Shown: positions 15,026 to 22,538 of the stretch, in pieces | How positions within the stretch are numbered: position 1 is the stretch's first letter | How the letters are laid out: each line of letters begins with the position of its first letter | Source of the DNA: Fen-1362 sp964597035 | Lineage (GTDB): Bacteria > Planctomycetota > Phycisphaerae > Sedimentisphaerales > Anaerobacaceae | DNA length: 28,253 nt | Assembly (NCBI GenBank): GCA_964597035.1 | Contig: CAZQWM010000029.1 | Location: 1-28,253, forward strand | Direction: 5' to 3' | Made by a program: the position numbers and the translations under genes | The notes under the pieces: generated by a model | Database searches by the model: none | What the model was told of the DNA's origin: nothing | Seen by the model: the letters and a program-made list of their open reading frames with translations, nothing else

Positions 15026-16783
15026 TCACCTGGCAGCTAAGATGGAGGGATTCCTGCTTTCGAGATAAGTAAGCGTTTTTTCAAGTATTTTTGCCGCGAC
15101 TGGAGAAGCAACTGCACCGCCTGTGTAGCCCCTGCCGAGAGATACATCGGGCTTGCGAATCGAGACAAGCACAACAACAGCGGGATTCTCCGCCGGGGCA
15201 CCAGCTACGAAGGAGGCCACATAGTTACGCTCGGAATAACCTTTCTCACCGCTTTTTGCAATGCTCGCCGTGCCCGTCTTGCCGAATACCTGCCATTTTT
15301 CCAGCTTTGCCCGTCTGCCGGTACCCTCATTAACGACGCCGGTCAGCGCCTCAGTAACAATCCACTTAGCGACTTCGGGGCTTACGCAATAGCCGACCGG
15401 CGGTGCCAGCTGTGTCAGTCCGGCGATATTACCCTCGTTGTCGACGACTGCCTTTACAAGGTGAGGGCTGACGAGATGTCCGCCATTGGCCAGGATGCAA
15501 AAGGCCCTCAAGAGCTGTAATGCAGTAACGGTTATCTCCTGGCCGAACGGTATTCGGGTCACACTATATCCGGTCCACTTCCGCGTCGGCCAGAGCAATC
15601 CGGGGACTTCGCCGGGCAAATCAAGACCTGTCTCTGCGCCGAAGCCGAAAAGTTTCAGCCCATTATAGAGCTTGTCCTTTCCCAGCCGCTGGCCGATTTT
15701 GGCCATTCCGATATTGCTCGATTTGACCAGAATCTCACGAATAGTCAAATCACCGAATCCTTCTCGATACTCGCCGATGCAACCAAAACCTTTGCCGCAG
15801 TAATTGCCGTTCTCGCAGAATATCTTTTCTCCGATTTTGACGACATTTTCGTCAAGCGCAATTGCCATAATTATCGGCTTTATAACACTCCCCGGCTCGA
15901 ACTGGTCGGTTATAGCGCGATTACGGAGAATATTCGGGTCGGCCTTGTTGAACCGGCCGGGGTCGAAATCCGGCAGGGACACCATCGCGAGAATCGCGCC
16001 AGTTTTCGGCTCGGCCACTATCGCAATTGCCGACTCGGCCCGGTAGTCTTGGTACTGCTGAAGAAGCTCGGAGTGTGCGAACTGCTGAATCGTTGAATCC
16101 AGTGTCAGGATAATGCCAACGCCGTCAGTCACGGCGGCTTCCTGCCTTTCGAGCCGGATTGGGCGACGAAAGGCGTCGGCAATGAATATGTTTCGCCCTA
16201 TCGAACCGGACAGGTCCTTATTATACCGAAGCTCGATACCCTCTAATCCACGATTGTCCAAGCTGGTAAAACCCACCACGTGGCAGGCGAGACGGCCCAT
16301 CGGGTAATGCCTCTGCCAGTCGGACTCTACACCCACACCGTGAATCCTGCGTGCGGCAGTCGCCTGATTCGGGTCAACATCAACCTTGATTTTTGCGTAG
16401 CCCGGATTCGAGCCATCGGTGATAGATTTACAGATTAAATGTGCGCCCGTATCAAGAATCGGCGCCAGCTCACTGGATGTATCCTTCATGTCCTGCAGTG
16501 CGCGCGGCTCTACAAAAACCGTCTGAATCTCGTTGCTGGCAGCCAGGACTCTGCCCCGACAGTCAAGAATCACGCCCCGCTGGGGCTTGAGCGTGGCGAT
16601 GGACAACTGTTGGCGGGTGCAGACAGCCGAATAATGCTCGTCTCTAAAATACTGGAGGTAAAAGCATCTCCCGGCCAAAGCCAGGAAAACAGCTATCAGA
16701 AGGCAAAACAAGCATATCAAGACACGACTGTTTTTCATCTTATCCACTGAGCCGTCCTGAAACGTGGACTTGTCGCCAGCCAT
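15026..16783 (-). CDS. ftsI: class B penicillin-binding protein of the division type (FtsI/PBP3)
   Basis: Septal peptidoglycan transpeptidase, 585 residues, close to E. coli FtsI (588). Membrane helix at about 22-40 (VLICLFCLLIAVFLALAGR), then RGVILDCRGRVLA of the pedestal domain and the transpeptidase domain. Active site: Ser299-x-x-Lys302 in PGSVIKP, S355-S-N357 in VKSSNIGMAK, KTG at 502-504 in FGKTGTAS. ATG 16783 lies 4 bases after the upstream FtsL-like stop; TTG 16798 would overlap it, and ATG 16738 is a third option. Place after an ftsL-like gene in the dcw order, plus size, separates it from PBP2 or a sporulation PBP. Downstream murE/murF/mraY, usual in dcw, are absent: the next gene is the convergent mrdA. 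Confidence 0.92.
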   Translation of the reverse strand: MAGDKSTFQDGSVDKMKNSRVLICLFCLLIAVFLALAGRCFYLQYFRDEHYSAVCTRQQLSIATLKPQRGVILDCRGRVLAASNEIQTVFVEPRALQDMKDTSSELAPILDTGAHLICKSITDGSNPGYAKIKVDVDPNQATAARRIHGVGVESDWQRHYPMGRLACHVVGFTSLDNRGLEGIELRYNKDLSGSIGRNIFIADAFRRPIRLERQEAAVTDGVGIILTLDSTIQQFAHSELLQQYQDYRAESAIAIVAEPKTGAILAMVSLPDFDPGRFNKADPNILRNRAITDQFEPGSVIKPIIMAIALDENVVKIGEKIFCENGNYCGKGFGCIGEYREGFGDLTIREILVKSSNIGMAKIGQRLGKDKLYNGLKLFGFGAETGLDLPGEVPGLLWPTRKWTGYSVTRIPFGQEITVTALQLLRAFCILANGGHLVSPHLVKAVVDNEGNIAGLTQLAPPVGYCVSPEVAKWIVTEALTGVVNEGTGRRAKLEKWQVFGKTGTASIAKSGEKGYSERNYVASFVAGAPAENPAVVVLVSIRKPDVSLGRGYTGGAVASPVAAKILEKTLTYLESRNPSILAAR

Positions 16784-16787
16784 CACT

Positions 16788-17003
16788 TTAATAATCAATC
16801 TGCTGTGATATACTGGCGGGATTTATCAGGTTTTCCAGACGCAACTGTTTGCCGGCAAGCTGCTGTTTGAGCCGATTCTGGCTGACTCTTGCAGCGCAGA
16901 TTTTGTAAAACATCCGGTCATTGGAGTTGCGAAGACAGGTGGCCAGCAGCATTACCGCGGTGAAAAAGAACGCAACAAAGACAAGGCGAAACCCCAACTG
17001 CAT
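16788..17003 (-). CDS. ftsL: FtsL-like cell division protein
   Basis: 71-residue bitopic protein with a membrane helix at about 4-24 (GFRLVFVAFFFTAVMLLATCL), then a basic, Leu/Gln-rich helix with heptads and the ending ENLINPASISQQ, resembling the coiled coil and N-P-x-x-I element of FtsL. FtsL bridges FtsB and the FtsWI synthase in the division complex. Sequence alone is too short and variable for certainty; the call relies on topology and the position directly before ftsI, 4 bases from its ATG and after rsmH and a LysM gene. No good ribosome site is seen. It is the shortest gene of this operon and easily missed in automated annotation. Confidence 0.7.
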   Translation of the reverse strand: MQLGFRLVFVAFFFTAVMLLATCLRNSNDRMFYKICAARVSQNRLKQQLAGKQLRLENLINPASISQQIDY

Positions 17004-17042
17004 AAATAGTGCCGTGACCGCAGGGAAAACCCAAAGCCCGCC

Positions 17043-17882
17043 CTACCGGGCAGGCAGCTTCAACTTCATCCCAACATCGAGAGTATCCTCGCTGCCGAGA
17101 ACATCACTATTGAGCTTTGCTATCTCCTTATACCGATTGCCGTCTCCCAGTTGCTGGGCAGCGATTTCCCACAAGCTGTCTCCTTCCCGTACGATATAAA
17201 CGCTGCCGGATTTCGATGCTGTTGCAGACTGAGCCGGCAGATGTCTTCTTCCGATAGAATCAACTTTTTCAAATATCGACTGCGAAGGCAGGCTGTCAGT
17301 CGCAATGATACTTGTTAACGGCGGTATTATGAGCTCCTGCCCGACGTGAAGCTGGTCCGCGGAATTTAGGATGTGGTGATTGACCTCAAACAGGGCCTTG
17401 ATGACCGCCAGCTTGTTGCCGTGGTCGTCACCGTAAAACTTCTTGGCAATTGAACTGAGACTGTCTCCATCTTGCACCACGTATGACCTTGCCATAACCT
17501 GTTTTGTCGACTGCCCCGTGGCAAGGATCTGGCCGGGACTGCCAGTCAGTGTCTCTGTGCCGGCTGCTGAGGATACAGCAGAGCCAACGCCTGTCGACAG
17601 CGCCTCCGGCAGCGATATTGTAAAACGCGTATCGGATGAACCGGCTGCAGACTCATCCGGCTGAAAATATTCTGAAGCGGCCGGGGCGGGTTCCAGGGCA
17701 AACTGGGCCCTGCGTTCTTTGGCCCCGAGTGCAGACTGGTGATTTTGCAGGCCGACCATACTCGTCGTAAGCTTGTTGCCGTCCTCTTTTTTTCCCATGC
17801 CGGGCAGGCCGTTGATAATAAATGCAATAACAAATATGAATACCAGGCCCAGTAACAATCCAATTTTCGCATCCGAGGTCAT
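17043..17882 (-). CDS. membrane-anchored protein with two LysM domains in the dcw cluster
   Basis: 279 residues: a membrane helix at about 7-25 (GLLLGLVFIFVIAFIINGL), a long Ala/Ser/Pro linker, and two LysM peptidoglycan-binding domains at about 132-188 (SYVVQDGDSLSSIAKKFYGD ... LHVGQELIIPP) and about 228-278 (VYIVREGDSLWEIAAQQLGD ... LDVGMKLKLPAR). No hydrolase domain is present, so it probably tethers the inner membrane to peptidoglycan or marks the septal wall. ATG 17882 has GGGAG 7 bases upstream. It lies 25 bases after rsmH and 39 before the FtsL-like gene, a place where standard dcw clusters have no gene. A division-specific wall-binding function is inference from this location. Confidence 0.88.
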   Translation of the reverse strand: MTSDAKIGLLLGLVFIFVIAFIINGLPGMGKKEDGNKLTTSMVGLQNHQSALGAKERRAQFALEPAPAASEYFQPDESAAGSSDTRFTISLPEALSTGVGSAVSSAAGTETLTGSPGQILATGQSTKQVMARSYVVQDGDSLSSIAKKFYGDDHGNKLAVIKALFEVNHHILNSADQLHVGQELIIPPLTSIIATDSLPSQSIFEKVDSIGRRHLPAQSATASKSGSVYIVREGDSLWEIAAQQLGDGNRYKEIAKLNSDVLGSEDTLDVGMKLKLPAR

Positions 17883-17907
17883 AATAAAACTCCCTTTTTC
17901 TTTTCCG

Positions 17908-18870
17908 CTAACTTCTTTGAGCTATCCTTAATTTGGCACTGCGTGCCCGCCGATTCCGCAATATCTCTTCGCGAGACGGCACAATCGGCTTTTTCGTAAT
18001 GACCCGGTAGACGCCTTGCTTTTCGTTGCTCTTAAAATCCGTCTTGACCAACCGGTCCTCAATACTGTGAAAACTAATGACCGCTATATAGCCATTGGTG
18101 CGAAGAATCGCCGGTGCCGAGGCAAGCAGCCCGCCCAGGTTGTCTATCTCATTGTTGACCGCGATTCTCAGGGCCTGAAAAGTTCTCGTCGCAGGATGAA
18201 TTTTAGCGTGCTGTTTTTTCCCGCGTCGCATCAGTGCGCCGGAGACAATCGCAGCCAACTGCCCCGTCGTCGTGACTGGCTCCCGCTTGCGATGCTCGAC
18301 AATGAACCTCGCAATCCGCCGGGACGCCCTGTCCTCGCCGAATTTGTATATCAAATCAGCAAGCGATTTTTCATCTGTCCTGTTAACTATATCGGCAGCA
18401 GTGGTCTTCAATCTTTTATCCAAACGCATATCAAGCGGCATATTTTGCTGAAAGCTAAGGCCCATCCTCTCATCCGCCAACTGCGCCGAGCAAACTCCCA
18501 AATCCGCCAGCAGAAAATCGGCCTTCTCAATGCCTTTATCGCGCAGAACATCAGCGATATCGGCGAAATTCGAGCAAACGAGGACAACTCTGCAAGACAA
18601 TCCTCCCAAAACAGATTGGGCCCTTCGGATAGCGTTTGAATCCACATCCAGGCCGATGATAGCTCCCTTGGGGCCCAATCTTTTACCGAACAGTAAACTA
18701 TGGCCTCCCTGCCCTACGGTCGCATCAACCATTACCGCATCCTGCGGCAGCTTTATCTGTCCGGCCAATGAATCAGCAAGAACCGGTATATGTTGCGTTG
18801 CCGAACCATCCACTTCTGATAAAAACCGAAAACCTATCAATCCCTGTGCCGCCGGCCGGTGCCGAATCAC
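17908..18870 (-). CDS. rsmH: 16S rRNA (cytosine-1402-N4)-methyltransferase
   Basis: Methylates C1402 of 16S rRNA at N4, in the decoding centre, using S-adenosylmethionine. 320 residues, typical length. Family landmarks: HIPVLADSL near the N-terminus, the SAM-binding VDATVGQGGHS (48-58), FLLADLGVCSAQL, HPATRTFQALRIAVNNE and VISFHSIEDRLVK. The start is GTG 18870, overlapping the stop of the 68-residue gene by 4 bases (GTGA), which suggests coupled translation. The first about 20 residues are an unconserved extension, so a later start is possible. It follows mraZ in the usual dcw order, except for the small gene between them. Confidence 0.95.
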   Translation of the reverse strand: MIRHRPAAQGLIGFRFLSEVDGSATQHIPVLADSLAGQIKLPQDAVMVDATVGQGGHSLLFGKRLGPKGAIIGLDVDSNAIRRAQSVLGGLSCRVVLVCSNFADIADVLRDKGIEKADFLLADLGVCSAQLADERMGLSFQQNMPLDMRLDKRLKTTAADIVNRTDEKSLADLIYKFGEDRASRRIARFIVEHRKREPVTTTGQLAAIVSGALMRRGKKQHAKIHPATRTFQALRIAVNNEIDNLGGLLASAPAILRTNGYIAVISFHSIEDRLVKTDFKSNEKQGVYRVITKKPIVPSREEILRNRRARSAKLRIAQRS

Positions 18871-19073
18871 CCTATGGCCACTTTTCTCGGCCTGGCTCTG
18901 AGCTTTTCGACATCGGTTGAAAGCTCAATTGCTGAGAATCTCTCATCCAGCTTCAGCCGTTTGAGCCGCTCGCTCAACACCGCCACCGACGCCAGGGTCT
19001 GCTCGTCAGCAGCTCTTCTTCCGTGTAAGCTGTCTGTGACTATCTGGCAGTGGTCCGGATACAAGTCAAACAT
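18867..19073 (-). CDS. small conserved-position protein between mraZ and rsmH, unknown
   Basis: 68-residue soluble protein beginning MFDLYPDHCQIV, with a central Leu/Glu/Arg-rich helix (VLSERLKRLKLDERF) and a basic C-terminus (RARPRK). No membrane segment or known motif. ATG 19073 is preceded by a perfect AAGGAGG, 4 bases away, in the 11-base space after the mraZ stop; GTG 19088 would overlap mraZ and precede the ribosome site. The stop overlaps rsmH by 4 bases. Such tight coupling on both sides argues strongly that it is a true gene. The function is unknown; a regulatory or assembly partner of MraZ or RsmH is only a guess. Confidence 0.72.
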   Translation of the reverse strand: MFDLYPDHCQIVTDSLHGRRAADEQTLASVAVLSERLKRLKLDERFSAIELSTDVEKLRARPRKVAIG

Positions 19074-19084
19074 CTGGCCTCCTT

Positions 19085-19558
19085 TCACAACTCTCTGGTT
19101 TGCTTTTGCAAAACCTCCTGCCGGGCCTCGGCCACACGCCTTTGGTACTGAGTCATATGGTCAGTTACATATTGTTCCCAGTCGTGGGTGTTCCAAAGTT
19201 CGATGTGGTCACGCACCCCTACCAATGTAACGTTATCTTTTAATCCTGCCCTTTTGCGCAGTTTTTCGTTCAAAAGCAGCCGTCCCTGGCTGTCGAGTTC
19301 GACCTTCCCTGTCAAAGCGAAGTTCATTCGCTCGAAAGCTACGGTTTCGTCGGGAGGGCAATTTTTCCCGGCCAGCGCAAGTGCAATCCGCTCAAAGCAT
19401 TTCTCGGGATACAGACACAATATGCCGTTGGCCCCGACGACTAAATAGAAGTTGCTGCCGTGCTCATCGACATCTATTTGATTGCGGAGCTTGTTGGAAA
19501 CCAGCACACGACTTTTATTGTCGATGAGGTGTTCGTACTCGCCTGTTAGTAAGAGCAT
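19085..19558 (-). CDS. mraZ: transcriptional regulator MraZ
   Basis: DNA-binding repressor of the dcw cluster, 157 residues, first gene of the operon. It has two AbrB-like swapped-hairpin repeats: YEHLIDNKSRVLVSNKLRNQ (about 7-26) and KVELDSQGRLLLNEKLRK (about 84-101), with the family's D-x-x-(S/G)-R elements. ATG 19558 has GGAAG 7 bases upstream. The frame is open to GTG 19624, but that would place the promoter inside the coding sequence, so it is rejected. Its C-terminal tail is charged and slightly long. The upstream promoter carries two repeats typical of a MraZ operator (see 19594-19621), so self-repression is likely. Confidence 0.93.
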   Translation of the reverse strand: MLLLTGEYEHLIDNKSRVLVSNKLRNQIDVDEHGSNFYLVVGANGILCLYPEKCFERIALALAGKNCPPDETVAFERMNFALTGKVELDSQGRLLLNEKLRKRAGLKDNVTLVGVRDHIELWNTHDWEQYVTDHMTQYQRRVAEARQEVLQKQTREL

Positions 19559-19593
19559 GGCATTGCTTCCACAGATTAAATAACTGGTGGGAA

Positions 19594-19621
19594 ATTCTAC
19601 CACTCTTCCCCACTTCGTCAA
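19594..19621 (-). promoter_or_regulatory. mraZ: mraZ promoter with MraZ-box repeats in its spacer
   Basis: On the minus strand: -35 TTGACG (19621-19616), 16-base spacer, -10 TAGAAT (19599-19594), predicted start about 19587, about 29 bases before the ATG. The spacer contains AGTGG twice (19614-19610 and 19604-19600), exactly 10 bases apart, matching the TGG-type direct repeats with 5-base gaps known for MraZ operators. A third, GGTGG, lies about 21 bases upstream. MraZ bound here would cover the promoter. Confidence 0.6.
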
Positions 19622-19740
19622 CACAAAAAACCACCCTTTTTAAAAATTTTGTTAAAATCGTGTTATAGGACGTTGATTTGTTTGGCTTCGATGGCCCGAT
19701 TGCGATTTAAACCCTTGTTTTTGCTGAACTTGTCGCCTAT

Positions 19741-19920
19741 GCAGAAAAATACGAAGCACGAAATTCGAAATCCACCTACGGCTAAAGCTTCGGCGGACAA
19801 GTCTGAAACAAATTCAAATGACCAAAATGAGAAATTCAAAACGGCCCACGCTTTTTTTGAGGTCATTTGAGAATTTGGATTTTAGATTTGCTTTGAAATT
19901 CGAGATTCGGCTTTCGGCTT
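19741..19920. repeat. AT-rich interspersed repeat with inverted arms between mraZ and tRNA-Gly
   Basis: This low-GC stretch holds scattered words GAAATTCGAA, GAAATTCAAA and AAATTCAAATGACC. CAAATGACC (19815-19823) is exactly complementary to GGTCATTTG (19861-19869), with matching AAATT flanks, so it can fold into a long imperfect hairpin. A GC-richer block at about 19778-19803 encodes K-A-S-A-D-K in one frame, a phrase I recall from repeats in planctomycete and related environmental genomes (memory only). The open frame across it has no coding character. The rest of 19622-19740 shows no gene. Confidence 0.6.
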
Positions 19921-19928
19921 TTAAGAAA

Positions 19929-19999
19929 AGCGGGCGATGGGAATCGAACCCACATAATCGGCTTGGAAGGCCGAGGCTTTACCATTAAGCTACGCCCGC
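19929..19999 (-). tRNA. tRNA-Gly (anticodon TCC)
   Basis: A 71-base cloverleaf on the minus strand: acceptor GCGGGCG/CGCCCGC, D stem GCTT/AAGC, anticodon stem TCGGC/GCCGA with loop CTTCCAA giving anticodon TCC, four-base variable loop, T stem GTGGG/CCCAT around TTCGATT, discriminator T as in bacterial tRNA-Gly. CCA is not encoded. A strong promoter lies 47 bases upstream. Confidence 0.97.
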
Positions 20000-20045
20000 A
20001 CAGGGGTTTGCTATTTACTGCATTGAACCCATAGCGTATCATCGG

Positions 20046-20074
20046 ATTATAAGTTGGCTGGACTTTCTTATCAA
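20046..20074 (-). promoter_or_regulatory. strong sigma70-type promoter for tRNA-Gly
   Basis: On the minus strand TTGATA (20074-20069), a 17-base spacer and a perfect TATAAT (20051-20046). Predicted start about 20039, giving a leader of about 40 bases before the tRNA. It is the best consensus match seen in the window, as expected for a stable RNA gene, and lies directly upstream of the divergent proA start. Confidence 0.75.
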
Positions 20075-20094
20075 TACGAATTCACGAGGTGCAA

Positions 20095-21375
20095 ATGAAT
20101 ATCGTCAAAGCCGCTATAGCGGCCAAATCAGCGTCGATACTTCTGGCCGGGACCACAAACGAGCAAAAAAACAAGGCCCTTGAAGAGATTGCAGGGCTGC
20201 TCAAAAACCGAACCACTGACATCACAGCCGCTAATGGTAAAGACATCGCGACGGCTGAAAAAAGCAACCTTGCAAGGCCACTGCTCAAACGGCTGAAATT
20301 CGATGAGGGCAAAATCGCAGAAGTCTGCGAAGGGATTGAGAGTTTAATTAAACTCGACGACCCGGTCGGGCAGACTCTGGCCGCCACTGAGCTTGATAAA
20401 GGGCTTGAGCTTTATAAAGTCAGTTGTCCGATTGGAGTAATCGGAGTCGTTTTCGAATCCCGTCCGGATGCATTAGTGCAGATATCGACCCTGTGCCTTA
20501 AGAGCGGAAATGCCGTCCTGTTAAAAGGCGGCAGCGAGGCCGCTAACACCAATAAAATACTGTCCGATACAATCGCAGAAGCCACACGAAGTGCCGGTAT
20601 TCCCGACGGCTGGATTCACCTGCTTGAGACTCGTCAGGATGTGACTGAGATGCTGGCGCTGGATGATTACATCGACTTAGTCATTCCTCGCGGCTCAAAC
20701 GACTTCGTCCACTATATAATGGAGAGCACCAATATACCGGTCCTCGGCCATGCTGAGGGTATATGTCACATTTACGTAGACGGTGATGCCGACCTGGCTA
20801 TGGCCGAGAAAATCATCGTCGATTCCAAATGCCAGTATCCAGCCGTCTGCAACGCTGTAGAAACCCTGCTGGTCGATTCGGCAATCGCGAAAAAATTTCT
20901 GCCGAAAATAAAGGATGCCCTTGAAAAAAAGGAAGTGGGGATACGCGGCTGTAAAAAGACCAGAGCCCTGATAGACGTCAAAGAAGCAACCAGCGAAGAC
21001 TGGGAAACCGAGTATCTCGACCTGGTCCTTTCAATCAGAGTTGTGGATGGTATTGACGAAGCAATCGAACACATAAACAGGTTCGGCTCACACCATACAG
21101 ACGCCATAGTCACCAACGATAAGGAAAAGGCCGAGAAGTTTATGAACCTGGTGGATTCAGCGAACGTTTTCTGGAATTGCAGCACACGCTTCAGCGACGG
21201 CTATCGTTATGGCTTGGGAGCTGAGGTTGGAATCAGCACCAACAAGATTCACGCCCGCGGCCCTGTCGGCCTCGAAGGCCTTGTTATCTATAAATGGAAA
21301 TTACTTGGCAGCGGTCAAATCGTAGCCGACTACGCCGAAAGTAAAAAAAAATTTATGCATAAAAAGATTTCATAA
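20095..21375 (+). CDS. proA: glutamate-5-semialdehyde dehydrogenase (gamma-glutamyl phosphate reductase)
   Basis: Second enzyme of proline synthesis: NADPH-dependent reduction of gamma-glutamyl phosphate, made by ProB, to glutamate-5-semialdehyde. 426 residues from ATG 20095, close to E. coli ProA (417). Aldehyde-dehydrogenase fold with PIGVIGVVFESRPDALVQI, LKGGSEAANTN, VIPRGSNDFVHYIM and the catalytic cysteine C252 in YPAVCNAVETLL; near the end RYGLGAEVGISTNKIHARGPVGLEGL is diagnostic. GAGGTG lies just before ATG 20095; GTG 20089 is an alternative. proB is on the same strand over 1.1 kb downstream, separated by an opposing esterase gene. No convincing promoter was found between the tRNA promoter and the start. 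Confidence 0.97.
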   Translation: MNIVKAAIAAKSASILLAGTTNEQKNKALEEIAGLLKNRTTDITAANGKDIATAEKSNLARPLLKRLKFDEGKIAEVCEGIESLIKLDDPVGQTLAATELDKGLELYKVSCPIGVIGVVFESRPDALVQISTLCLKSGNAVLLKGGSEAANTNKILSDTIAEATRSAGIPDGWIHLLETRQDVTEMLALDDYIDLVIPRGSNDFVHYIMESTNIPVLGHAEGICHIYVDGDADLAMAEKIIVDSKCQYPAVCNAVETLLVDSAIAKKFLPKIKDALEKKEVGIRGCKKTRALIDVKEATSEDWETEYLDLVLSIRVVDGIDEAIEHINRFGSHHTDAIVTNDKEKAEKFMNLVDSANVFWNCSTRFSDGYRYGLGAEVGISTNKIHARGPVGLEGLVIYKWKLLGSGQIVADYAESKKKFMHKKIS

Positions 21376-21416
21376 GATGTGCTTTAGCCCTTCATTAAAT
21401 TTTGCATTCGCCCGTC

Positions 21417-22322
21417 CTACTGTTTAGTTTTCAGGTGTTTTTCGAAGAATTGCCTGGTTAATTTCGGAACATTGGGGTCCTTGAATCCGCCGTGTCCGCC
21501 GCCTTTGACGGTGTAAAATGTTACAGGGACACCGGCTTTGTTCAGCGCGGCCTCAAGAAGCTCGCTTTGATGATGCGGCACAAGCGGGTCCCTATCGCCG
21601 TGAATAATAAGAAAAGGCGGGGCATCTTTTGTCACGTAAGTAATCGGATTGGCTTTGGCTGCCTTTTGGGGGTTATCATGAATGTAGCCGCCAATAAGTT
21701 TGGATTCCGGCGAATCCGGCGAGTTATGAACCATGCCATAGGGCAGGCGATGTGCTTCCATTTGAAGAAAGTCGGTCGGACCAAAGAAATCTGCGACCGC
21801 CTGGACCCTGCTGGATACTGTGAGGTTTTCTCCGACGTCAAATTCGTTCACATCACTGGTTGTGCCAAGCAGTGCGGCCAGGTGACCTCCCGCTGACGGC
21901 CCCCAGACGGCGAAGCGGTTCGGGTCGAGATTATACTTTTGCGAATTGGCACGCAGGAAGCGAACGGCCGCCTTACAATCCTCAATCTGAGCAGGAAATA
22001 TGGCGTGCTGGCTCAGGCGATAATTAATACTCGCAACCGCGTAGCCGTTACGGACTAAATCGGCCGGCCCTTCCATCTCTTTACTGCCCGCAAGCCAGGC
22101 GCCGCCATGAATCCTAATGATGAGCGGCAGCTTTTCTTCCGCTTTCGGCAGATACAAATCCAACTTTTGCCGCTCGTGCCCGTTGGTAACATAAGGCAAA
22201 TCGCGGTGGATGATTGGGCTTTCAGGAACTTGTGTACCCGCGGATTCTACGGCTTGCTGCGCAATGGCAGCAGACAAAATTAAAGTGAGTGTGATTGATA
22301 TTAAGATTGCTTGTGATTTCAT
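21417..22322 (-). CDS. secreted alpha/beta hydrolase, esterase/lipase (BD-FAE type)
   Basis: Exported serine hydrolase of 301 residues. Signal peptide about 1-21 (KSQAILISITLTLILSAAIA, cleavage near AIA-QQ). Oxyanion motif HGGAW at 72-76, nucleophile Ser143 in GPSAGG, acid Asp245 in GDRDPLVP, and His277 in GGGHGGF; the spacing fits the hormone-sensitive-lipase and feruloyl-esterase-like families that remove acyl groups from plant or algal polysaccharides. Substrate cannot be told. ATG 22322 has AGGAG upstream. It lies convergent to proA and divergent from proB on the opposite strand, so it is a stand-alone gene inserted between the proline genes. Such esterases are abundant in planctomycetes that degrade polysaccharide. 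Confidence 0.9.
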   Translation of the reverse strand: MKSQAILISITLTLILSAAIAQQAVESAGTQVPESPIIHRDLPYVTNGHERQKLDLYLPKAEEKLPLIIRIHGGAWLAGSKEMEGPADLVRNGYAVASINYRLSQHAIFPAQIEDCKAAVRFLRANSQKYNLDPNRFAVWGPSAGGHLAALLGTTSDVNEFDVGENLTVSSRVQAVADFFGPTDFLQMEAHRLPYGMVHNSPDSPESKLIGGYIHDNPQKAAKANPITYVTKDAPPFLIIHGDRDPLVPHHQSELLEAALNKAGVPVTFYTVKGGGHGGFKDPNVPKLTRQFFEKHLKTKQ

Positions 22323-22502
22323 TATTGTATCACTCCTATAAACGACAAATCGATTTTTTCAATTATCCTGGCAGCTCCACTTTCTAATATTAACCCGAAA
22401 CCGCTATCTTCCCTCTGAATTCATTAATACAACTCATGCACTTCACAATATAACAATTTCCAATACCGTGTCAAATGCAAACACATCTCCATTGGAAAGC
22501 TA

Positions 22503-22531
22503 TTGAACAGCATCAAATAATGCTCTATTAT
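22503..22531 (+). promoter_or_regulatory. proB: sigma70-type promoter giving a probable leaderless proB mRNA
   Basis: TTGAAC at 22503-22508, a 17-base spacer and TATTAT at 22526-22531. Counting 7 bases from the -10 end puts the start of transcription at about 22538, one base from the A of ATG 22539. No Shine-Dalgarno sequence precedes either proB start candidate. ATG 22530 overlaps the -10 box itself. Confidence 0.5.
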
Positions 22532-22538
22532 GCTATAT

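Noticed and set aside
19559..19624. Upstream extension of mraZ to GTG 19624
   Set aside because: The extension translates the -35, MraZ repeats and -10 of the promoter; ATG 19558 has a ribosome site.
19649..19870. 73-codon open frame upstream of the tRNA
   Set aside because: It runs through the AT-rich repeat, lacks a ribosome site and has low-complexity translation.
20023..20053. TTGAAC...TATAAG as a proA promoter
   Set aside because: The spacer is 19 bases and the -35 is poor; the same TATA bases read on the minus strand form the much better tRNA-Gly promoter.
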